A DNA stretch of 9,082 bases, taken from contig JAITJU010000115.1 of NCBI GenBank assembly GCA_031278735.1, positions 1 through 9,082 on the forward strand, in the 5' to 3' direction. Below are positions 1 through 5,115 of this stretch, piece after piece (within the stretch, counting starts at the first letter, position 1; every line of letters starts with the position of its first letter). The DNA comes from Zoogloeaceae bacterium. Its GTDB lineage: Bacteria > Pseudomonadota > Gammaproteobacteria > Burkholderiales > Rhodocyclaceae. The notes beneath the pieces are model-generated. The model made no database searches. It saw only the letters and a program-made list of their open reading frames with translations, and was not told where the DNA came from. The position numbers and the translations under genes are program-made.

Positions 1-91
1 AAAGCTCGAACATACGTTTATCGCGCTCAACCACCTCGCCGCCGCCATCATCGCATTGCGCAAGATCAGCTTACCAGTCAATATTATTTAA
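1..91 (+). mobile_element. Probable C-terminal end of an IS transposase (partial at window edge)
   Basis: Reading from base 2, the + strand stays open for 29 codons and stops at TAA 89-91. The peptide includes FIALNHLAAAIIALRK followed by a short hydrophobic tail. An Ala/Ile/Leu-rich helix ending in a basic cluster just before the stop is typical of the last helix of IS5-like DDE transposases, but too little is present to assign a family. The stop is followed by AT-rich sequence containing GGATAAGTCC (92-101), which could belong to a terminal inverted repeat; the other end is outside the window. The gene faces the tail operon. It could instead be the end of an unrelated gene. The catalytic DDE residues are not visible, so intactness cannot be judged. 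Confidence 0.4.
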
Positions 92-599
92 GGATAAGTC
101 CTAAAAAGCGCTCAATCACGAATGGATATGGCGGCGCACAAAAAACAATCCTGATGCTTGTCGAGTCCGTAATATTTTATTGGCATATACAGAATGGGTT
201 GTCGTCATCGCGGGGCGGGGTTTTTCTCGCTTCTGTCGTTTGTCCCCGCAAAACGCCAGCACTTCTTTCTCTGATTGGGATGCGCGGCATTTCATGAGCC
301 GCAAGCCTCCCCGACGAATCCACAATACTGCCCTGGCCGCAATAATTTTCCATTGGTTCGCAGGCTTCCTGTCCGCAATCGCAAGCCGGAGGTCGGTGTG
401 CCGGTAAGGTTGTTGTGGCCGTCATCCATAGAGATGATTTTTAATATTTTTTGCTTTTGGGAGAAAAAACGATAGAATTCTGTGGTGCCGGGAGAGGGCA
501 ACGGAAATACCCGTAAATCAATACTATTTGGGTATTGCGTGTAATTTTTGCGTAATCATAATCCCGCCGGATCGTTGGCGTTGGAAAAAAAATAATTAT
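92..599. other. Non-coding or degraded region downstream of the tail operon
   Basis: About 500 bases of visibly lower GC than the tail genes lie between the transposase-like fragment and the stop of the central tail protein. Open frames here are at most about 80 codons. None has a convincing ribosome binding site or a recognisable product, and several overlap on both strands, which argues against coding. I see no tRNA-like cloverleaf and no strong terminator. Weak items are a 7-bp inverted repeat AATACCC/GGGTATT (506-512 and 530-536, without a following T-run) and a run of eight A at 585-592, which reads as T8 just after the tail gene stop on the transcribed strand but has only a poor stem before it. 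It may be a phage-chromosome or phage-IS junction that has decayed. Confidence 0.5.
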
Positions 600-3449
600 T
601 CATGGACGGACAACCGTACAGTCGTGTTTTTGCAGGCTCTTGATGCCGTCGCGGATGGATTCGAGCGTCAGTCTCACCTTTTTGTTCAGCGTTATGGGCG
701 TGACGGCGAAGGGCGCGTCGGGGGGCGTGAAGTCTGTCGTGTAGCGGGCGATTCCCAGCGTCATTCTGAATTCGTCGATTTGCGCGTAGCGCCTTCTCGT
801 CTCGCCCAGCGGCGACGCGCCGATGTAGTCGTAGTATCCGCTTGCGGTAAAGCGGTAAGCGAACGTCCTGGACGCCGCCGCCTGACCGTCCAGCCACAGC
901 GTCCAGACGTCGGAGGCGCGGGTGAGCGCGACGTGCCGCCAGCCCGTGCCGCGCAAATCGATGTCCGGAGCCAGGAAATTCACCCGGTCCGCGGAATGGG
1001 AATACAGGGAAACCTTGAGCCTGAAGTTTTCCGAAGCCTGCCGCGCGGCGCAAAGGAGCAGCGCCTCGCCGCTCCAGCTGTTCCCTGCCGTCCTGCTCCA
1101 GATTGCCGCCGTCTGCTGCGCGTCCGTGTAGTTCGGGACATTGACCCAGGCTTCCACGGTGAAGTCGTTCCCCCCCAGTTTATTCGCCGAACGCTGCAAA
1201 TAGGCGTAATCGACAACCCGTTCGTCCAGGCATCGTCCGAATTTTCCCTCGTCCGCGAACGTCGCCGCGCCCGCCTCGCCCGGCTTCCATGTCGCGCCCG
1301 TCTCGTCCGTGACGCCGCCGTCGAAGTGCAGCAGCGCCGTGTCGCCCGCGCCGCCGGCGTCCGATATTTCCGTATCCCAGGTGTAGCTCGTGCCGGGAAG
1401 ATTCACCGTGCGCGCCAGAATTTCATTCGCGCCGTACAGGTTCAGGATGTAGGTCACGCCCGGCTCCGGGCCGATGTCGCCCTGATTCGCGTCGACGAGC
1501 AGGTCGGCCTGCGTGACGCGATCCCGGTGCGCCCAGGAGACCGTCAAGTCACCGGTCATCGTTTCCGGGTAGGACGCGCCGTTGATTTTGAGATTGCCCG
1601 GCGGATAGGGCTTGCCCGCCCTGCCGACGATGGCGAGCGCGTCTTGCGGCGCTTTCGACAAATCCAGCTTGCCGCCCGGCGTTACCGTGACGAGTTTCGC
1701 CGAAACGTTCGCGCCGGAGACATACTCGCGCAAATCCGCGCCGCCGCCGTCCTCGACGAACCACACCAGCGCGCCCGCCGGATGCGGCGCGGCCACGGAA
1801 TCGCAGCAGCCGCGCCCGACGGTCAGGGTGATGACCGGATTTTCCGCGTCGCTCCTGTCGATGGCAAGCGCGTCCACGCGCAGCCATTCGTCCTCGATGA
1901 GCGCCGCGCCGCCGGTCTCGAATTCGTCCAGCAGCCCGGTCGCGTCGTCGGGGGCGATGAGCGTCCATGTCGTCGCCTTCGGGTCGATGCCGTCCTTGAG
2001 ATTGCCGACGGCGCAGAAGGTGCCGTTGTCGTCGGAACCCTTGGCGTATGCGTTCGCGCCGGTCTTCGTCCAGACCTCGAAGCCGTAGGAGAGGGGCGAG
2101 GGCGCGGCGGCGACGGCGGTGAGAAAGCCGGAATGAACGTCCAGGTTCGCCGCCAGCGCGTCTGCTTGCGCGACGAAGCGATAGGGCGATTCGACGAGCC
2201 GCGCCGTCTCGCACGGGTAGGGCGTCATGTCCGGCGGCACATAGCCGGGCGGTTCCACCCCGACATAGCTTGTCGCGGGCAGGCCGAACACGTCCTGCGC
2301 CGCCTCGATTGTCACCGTGCCGTCCGTTCCCTCGCCGTATTCGCAGCGCCCGGCGCGCATCACCATTTTGCCGATGTTGCGGTTGGGGTCGGTGACCACG
2401 AACACGTCGCCGGGAGAAAGGGAAGCGCCGCGCCGGTCCAGGCGCAGCGTGAGCCGCTTGACGCCCGCCGTCGCCGTCTTCAGGTCGCGCGCGGCCACGC
2501 GCAGCGCCAGGCTTGCGGTCGGGATGCCGGAATAGTCGCGTGTTTCCGAAATGACCGCGCCCGCGCTCTTGACGCCCGCGTTGTTCTTCACCCGCACCTG
2601 CCGTTCTTCTCCGTCCGTGGGCGACCGGTACTTGACGATGATTTCGTTCGTCATCTCGCTCGCGGCGATGGATTCGTCCTCGTCGATGCCGAGCAGGCCG
2701 GAATCCGGCGAGAATGCGGGCAGGCTGTCGACCGCATAATCGTCGCGCACGAGCTTCAGTTTCAAAATCCCGGAATCGCGCCCGACATAGACCACGGCGC
2801 CGATGTGGTCGATGACGAGCTGCGCGAAGGAAGCGATGGAATCCGTGCGCGCCCAGGCGAGGCAGAGGCCGAATCCTTCCTGGTGGAGCGCGTTCGCGGC
2901 GGCGCGGAAACTGGCGTCGTCGAGCCGCGACGGCGGCAATCCGCGCCCGAAATCCGGATCGGTGTAGAGCTGGTAGAGGATGTGCGCCGGATTCATCGCC
3001 TTGATGGCATTGTCCGCCATCCAGATCGCGGCCTTGTCGGGATGCCATGCGGCGCCGCCGTTCCAGCCGTTGATCACGCGGCGCACGCGGTACGCCCAGG
3101 CCTTGGGATAGGGCGACATGGCGCAGACCATGCCGTCGAAGAAGCAGGAGGCGACGCCGCGAAAGGCGGGGACGAGGCCGCCCAGCATGTTCGCCAGACC
3201 GGAATGCCGGGGTTGATCCGGCGCGCCCATCAGGACGGCCAGCGTGCCCTGGATGCCGCCTTCCTTCTTTTCGCCGCCGAAGAGATCGGGTTCATTGATG
3301 TAAATCGACTGATTCCCGGAGGCGCTGCCGCGCCATGCGGACTTGTCGCCGACGGTGATTTCCCGGATTTCGTCCAGCGGCCCGCGCGCGAGCGCCATGT
3401 GGATGCCCATGTAGTACCGGTAGCCGATGGTAACTTTCTTGCTGCCCAT
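600..3449 (-). CDS. Central tail-tip protein with C-terminal LamG-like domain
   Basis: A 949-aa protein that probably forms the central tail tip and contacts the host, comparable in role to lambda gpJ and to the large tail-tip protein of gene transfer agents. Residues 1-130 (start MGSKKVTIGYRYYMG, then ITVGDKSAW, YINEPDLFGGEKKEGG and the AMSPYPKAWAYRVRR region) match the N-terminal part of this phage family. Residues about 150-330 (NPAHILYQLYTDPDFGRG onward) look like the Phage-tail_3 domain. Residues about 610-695 look like a fibronectin III strand set. Residues about 703-912 are LamG/concanavalin-like (TALLHFDGG, GKFGRCLD, DFTVEAWVN, WRHVALTR, LWLDGQ, IDEFRMTLGIARYTTDFTPP). The tail 921-949 (VRLTLESIRDGIKSLQKHD) resembles the end of the family's last FN3 domain. 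AAGGGA lies 8 nt before ATG 3449, one base after the previous stop. It is the last gene of the operon and appears intact. The domain calls are from memory of the families. Confidence 0.93.
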   Translation of the reverse strand: MGSKKVTIGYRYYMGIHMALARGPLDEIREITVGDKSAWRGSASGNQSIYINEPDLFGGEKKEGGIQGTLAVLMGAPDQPRHSGLANMLGGLVPAFRGVASCFFDGMVCAMSPYPKAWAYRVRRVINGWNGGAAWHPDKAAIWMADNAIKAMNPAHILYQLYTDPDFGRGLPPSRLDDASFRAAANALHQEGFGLCLAWARTDSIASFAQLVIDHIGAVVYVGRDSGILKLKLVRDDYAVDSLPAFSPDSGLLGIDEDESIAASEMTNEIIVKYRSPTDGEERQVRVKNNAGVKSAGAVISETRDYSGIPTASLALRVAARDLKTATAGVKRLTLRLDRRGASLSPGDVFVVTDPNRNIGKMVMRAGRCEYGEGTDGTVTIEAAQDVFGLPATSYVGVEPPGYVPPDMTPYPCETARLVESPYRFVAQADALAANLDVHSGFLTAVAAAPSPLSYGFEVWTKTGANAYAKGSDDNGTFCAVGNLKDGIDPKATTWTLIAPDDATGLLDEFETGGAALIEDEWLRVDALAIDRSDAENPVITLTVGRGCCDSVAAPHPAGALVWFVEDGGGADLREYVSGANVSAKLVTVTPGGKLDLSKAPQDALAIVGRAGKPYPPGNLKINGASYPETMTGDLTVSWAHRDRVTQADLLVDANQGDIGPEPGVTYILNLYGANEILARTVNLPGTSYTWDTEISDAGGAGDTALLHFDGGVTDETGATWKPGEAGAATFADEGKFGRCLDERVVDYAYLQRSANKLGGNDFTVEAWVNVPNYTDAQQTAAIWSRTAGNSWSGEALLLCAARQASENFRLKVSLYSHSADRVNFLAPDIDLRGTGWRHVALTRASDVWTLWLDGQAAASRTFAYRFTASGYYDYIGASPLGETRRRYAQIDEFRMTLGIARYTTDFTPPDAPFAVTPITLNKKVRLTLESIRDGIKSLQKHDCTVVRP

Positions 3450-3450
3450 G

Positions 3451-3654
3451 TCATTTTTCCCTTTCGCGCTTCCAGCGGACGATTGCCAGCGCCAGCGCGT
3501 CTTCCGTGGCGAGAAGCGCCTTTTCCTCCACGCCTTCCCGCACGAACTCCGCCCAGGAAAAGCCGTGCGCCCGCGCCCACGCGCGACAGCCGCGCGCGCA
3601 AAAATACCGGTTCATCGCCCGGAATTCCGCCAGGTCGGCGGCATAAATCCTCAT
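3451..3654 (-). CDS. Small conserved phage protein (67 aa)
   Basis: A 67-aa protein starting MRIYAADLAEFR. It has a basic, Trp-containing middle (CARGCRAWARAHGFSWAEFV) and a helical end (ALLATEDALALAIVRWKREREK). Short proteins of this pattern, with ARAWxxRHGxDWxxFVxxG and LLATGDALAL, are common among tail genes of temperate phages; I know of no established function. Its ATG (3654-3652) overlaps the stop of the upstream 75-aa gene as ATGA, which suggests translational coupling; a weak GAAGAG sequence lies upstream. Its stop is one base from the start of the 949-aa tail-tip gene. A longer reading of the same frame, starting further upstream, would run through the 75-aa gene and is unlikely. Confidence 0.8.
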   Translation of the reverse strand: MRIYAADLAEFRAMNRYFCARGCRAWARAHGFSWAEFVREGVEEKALLATEDALALAIVRWKREREK

Positions 3655-3878
3655 TTCCCGCTCTTCGTTTTTATCTTGGAAGTACGGAAATTGCCGACGC
3701 CGACCACCATCCAGTCCTTGATCCAGACGTCGCCAAAGACCACGATTTGCGCCGTGCCTTCCGTCGATTGCGGAAACTCGAAGTCGGAAAGACTGGCGGG
3801 CGCCGGCGCCTTCGTCTTCGGCGCCGTGAGATACGACACCGCCATCGAAAGCAACAGCATGAAAATTTGCGGCCACAT
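3651..3878 (-). CDS. Short tail-assembly protein with N-terminal hydrophobic segment (75 aa)
   Basis: A 75-aa protein. Residues 5-19 (IFMLLLSMAVSYLTA) are hydrophobic, followed by a Pro/Lys/Ala linker (20-29) and SDFEFPQSTEGTAQIVVFGDVWIKD, VGNFRTSKIKTKSGK. The 'DFxxPxxxEGxxIxVVFGxVxIKxxxVVxxGxFxTxxIK' pattern is the one found at the extreme N-terminus of large tail-tip proteins in related phages, or as a separate small gene just before them. I infer that it works with the 949-aa protein in building the tail tip. AAAGGAG at 3893-3887 lies 8 nt before ATG 3878, which supports the start. Repeat element A begins only a few bases upstream of that Shine-Dalgarno sequence. The stop overlaps the next gene's start (ATGA). 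Confidence 0.8.
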   Translation of the reverse strand: MWPQIFMLLLSMAVSYLTAPKTKAPAPASLSDFEFPQSTEGTAQIVVFGDVWIKDWMVVGVGNFRTSKIKTKSGK

Positions 3879-3886
3879 ATCAGTCG

Positions 3887-3893
3887 CTCCTTT
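3887..3893 (-). promoter_or_regulatory. Ribosome binding site of the 75-aa gene
   Basis: On the minus strand this is AAAGGAG, 8 nt before the ATG at 3878. It survives intact although the dyad of repeat element A starts at 3896, so folding of that element would place a long stem directly beside this site. Confidence 0.75.
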
Positions 3894-3895
3894 GA

Positions 3896-3995
3896 TCGGA
3901 GGACAGAAGACAGAGGACAGAGGACAGATCAGTTACCGGGCGCTTTCGCGCCCGCAAGAATTTCTGTCTTCCGTCTTCTGTCTTCTGTCCTCTGA
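3896..3995. repeat. Heptamer-armed hairpin element, copy A
   Basis: A 100-bp imperfect dyad that fills the gap between the hub gene and the 75-aa gene. The left arm on the + strand has four heptamers (GGACAGA, AGACAGA, GGACAGA, GGACAGA at 3901-3928). The right arm has four inverted ones (TCTGTCT, TCCGTCT, TCTGTCT, TCTGTCC at 3963-3990). The four unit pairs align with one mismatch and two G-T wobbles, and pairing extends outward to 3896/3995. Between the arms is TCAGTTAC, then a perfect 7-bp hairpin CGGGCGC-TTTC-GCGCCCG (3937-3954), then CAAGAATT. On the transcribed (minus) strand the loop reads GAAA, a GNRA tetraloop. The element starts 3 bp after the hub gene stop codon. It is not a standard Rho-independent terminator because no T-run follows. 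Confidence 0.92.
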
Positions 3996-3998
3996 ACC

Positions 3999-4814
3999 TC
4001 AAAAAACCGGATCGCCGTCGAAGGGCGATTTTCCGGGCAGGTGGCGGAATCCGCCGTAATTTTCCATGTTGGCGAATCTGCCGTCGCAAGTGGCCGAGGT
4101 CTGGTCGCAGCCGGGATATAGCCGCGCCGTCATGCCCGCCGCCAGTCCTTCCGCGCCGCCCAGCAGCGTGAGCGTCGCGCCCGCCTGCGCCTCGATGCCG
4201 CGCCGCTCCGCGTACATTCCGTTCGTCCATTCGATGATGCCGCCCGCGTAGATTTCCGGCAGGTTGGAGACGGTGACGGAAGCGCCGTCCGCCGCCTCTA
4301 TCGTGACGGCGAGCCGCCAGTTTTCCATCAGGACGCGGCAGTTGCCGTCGTATAGGCAGTGCGGACAGTTGCGTTCGTAGGACAGGCGCAATCCGTCGCT
4401 GCGCATCGACGCGGACAGGGAGTTGCAGAGGATTTCCGCCCTGCCCGGCGCCGGTCTTTTCACGGCGCGCGCGCTGCCGACCCAGACCACCGCCGCCGAA
4501 TCCTCGGCGTCCGGCAGGCCGTGATGCCCGTCGCGGATGGTGAGCCAGATGTCGTCCGAGGGCGCGACGCCGCGAAACATCTTCACGATTTCCACGTCGT
4601 CCGGCAGCGTTATCGTCAGTTCGTTGGCCGAGGTCTCCCCGGTTACGCGGATGCCGTCGTCTCGTATGGACAGCGCCTCGTAGGTCGCGCCCTGGAAGTC
4701 GATGTCCTGGGCGGCGTTCGTGTACGCCCACCAGACCGCGCCGCGCTCGAAGAAATAGAGGCGAAACGGCAGGCCGGAATCCGGCGAGTTTTCCCGATCG
4801 GTGAAAGCATTCAT
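3999..4814 (-). CDS. Tail hub protein, phage BR0599/DUF2163 type
   Basis: A 271-aa protein of the BR0599/DUF2163 type, counterpart of the hub protein of gene transfer agents and related in role to lambda gpL, which carries an Fe-S cluster. The N-terminus (RENSPDSGLPFRLYFFERGAVWWAYT) fits the usual start of the family. The C-terminal half has ERNC150PHC153LYDGNC159 and YPGC236DQTSATC243, followed by the family ending NYGGFRHLPGKSPFDGDP. Cys150, 159, 236 and 243 are the probable cluster ligands; Cys153 is extra. It would join the distal tail ring to the tail tip. ATG 4814 is the first start after an in-frame TGA 9 nt upstream that lies in repeat DNA. No Shine-Dalgarno sequence is visible because repeat element B reaches to within a few bases of the start. 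The stop is 3 bp from element A. The gene looks intact. Confidence 0.92.
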   Translation of the reverse strand: MNAFTDRENSPDSGLPFRLYFFERGAVWWAYTNAAQDIDFQGATYEALSIRDDGIRVTGETSANELTITLPDDVEIVKMFRGVAPSDDIWLTIRDGHHGLPDAEDSAAVVWVGSARAVKRPAPGRAEILCNSLSASMRSDGLRLSYERNCPHCLYDGNCRVLMENWRLAVTIEAADGASVTVSNLPEIYAGGIIEWTNGMYAERRGIEAQAGATLTLLGGAEGLAAGMTARLYPGCDQTSATCDGRFANMENYGGFRHLPGKSPFDGDPVF

Positions 4815-4818
4815 CTGT

Positions 4819-4942
4819 GGTCAGAGGACAGAGGACAGAGGACAGAGGACAGAGGACAGAGGACAGAAATTCTTGCGGGCGCAGCGCGCCCGGTAACTGA
4901 TCTGTCCTCTGTGGTCAGTGTTCCGTAGTCTGTTGTCGCGTA
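4819..4942. repeat. Heptamer-armed hairpin element, copy B (core inverted)
   Basis: The left arm is GGTCAGA (4819-4825) followed by six identical GGACAGA heptamers (4826-4867), the most regular array in the window. The core is inverted relative to copies A and C: AAATTCTTG, hairpin CGGGCGC-AGC-GCGCCCG (4876-4892), GTAACTGA. The right arm begins with TCTGTCC (4901-4907) and continues as diverged units TCTGTGG, TCAGTGT, TCCGTAG, TCTGTTG (4908-4935) and possibly TCGCGTA, all close to TCNGTNN. An exact 11-bp direct repeat, TCTGTGGTCAG, lies at both sides (4814-4824 and 4908-4918). The left end lies 4 bp from the start codon of the hub gene. Confidence 0.9.
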
Positions 4943-4966
4943 GGGTATGCATAATCGTCTCCATTG
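4943..4966. other. Short unique spacer between repeat copies B and C
   Basis: This is the only stretch in the 282-bp gap between the 567-aa and 271-aa genes that does not fit the heptamer pattern. It contains the palindrome ATGCAT. It may be a remnant of the original intergenic DNA; no Shine-Dalgarno sequence or gene is recognisable in it. Confidence 0.4.
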
Positions 4967-5115
4967 TCAGGGGGCAGAGGACGGAGGACAGAGGACAGAG
5001 GACTGAGGACAGAGGACAGATCAGTTACCGGGCGCTTTCGCGCCCGCAAATATCACTGTCTTCCGTCTTCCGTCTTCTGTCTTCTGTCCTCCGTCCTCAG
5101 TCCTCCGTCCTCTGA
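4967..5115. repeat. Heptamer-armed hairpin element, copy C (longest)
   Basis: The left arm has seven heptamers on the + strand (4972-5020: GGGCAGA, GGACGGA, two GGACAGA, GGACTGA, two GGACAGA). The right arm has eight inverted units (5055-5110, variants of TCTGTCC/TCTGTCT/TCCGTCT), ending in TCTGA. The core has the same orientation as copy A: TCAGTTAC, hairpin CGGGCGC-TTTC-GCGCCCG (5029-5046), GCAAATATC. Arms of about 50 bp could pair with scattered mismatches. The right 19 bp (5097-5115) lie inside the 567-aa reading frame and supply its stop codon. Confidence 0.92.

Noticed and set aside
177..425. 82-codon minus-strand open frame with several cysteines
   Set aside because: No family likeness, no convincing ribosome binding site, and it overlaps other short frames of similar quality on both strands.
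451..478. Sigma70-like promoter on the + strand (TTGCTT, 16 bp, TAGAAT)
   Set aside because: The match is modest and there is no supported + strand gene downstream; such matches are expected by chance in AT-richer DNA.
580..620. Terminator at the end of the tail operon (T8 after the stop codon on the minus strand)
   Set aside because: The only stem before the T-run is about 5 bp with a wobble (ACGAC/GTTGT) and is about 15 nt away, so I cannot support it.
3937..3954. Rho-independent terminator formed by the core hairpin
   Set aside because: The stem is strong but no T-run follows on either strand, and essential tail genes lie downstream. Partial attenuation remains possible.
528..3995. Very long antisense open frame (1155 codons) on the + strand opposite the tail-tip gene
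   Set aside because: The minus-strand protein has clear phage domains and ribosome binding sites. The antisense product is a low-complexity Arg/Ala/Gly/Val-rich sequence with no recognisable motif, as expected in GC-rich DNA where stops are rare in the opposite frame.
3880..5115. Frames reading through the heptamer arrays, giving RGQRTEDRGQ-type peptides
   Set aside because: A 7-bp unit without stops gives open frames on both strands by construction. These are translations of repeat DNA and not genes.
3896..5115. CRISPR array
   Set aside because: The units are 7 bp and contiguous, with no spacers of constant length and no cas genes; the inverted arms form a palindrome.
3896..5115. Diversity-generating retroelement template and variable repeats
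   Set aside because: The repeats are intergenic, no reverse transcriptase is present, and differences between copies are not confined to adenines.
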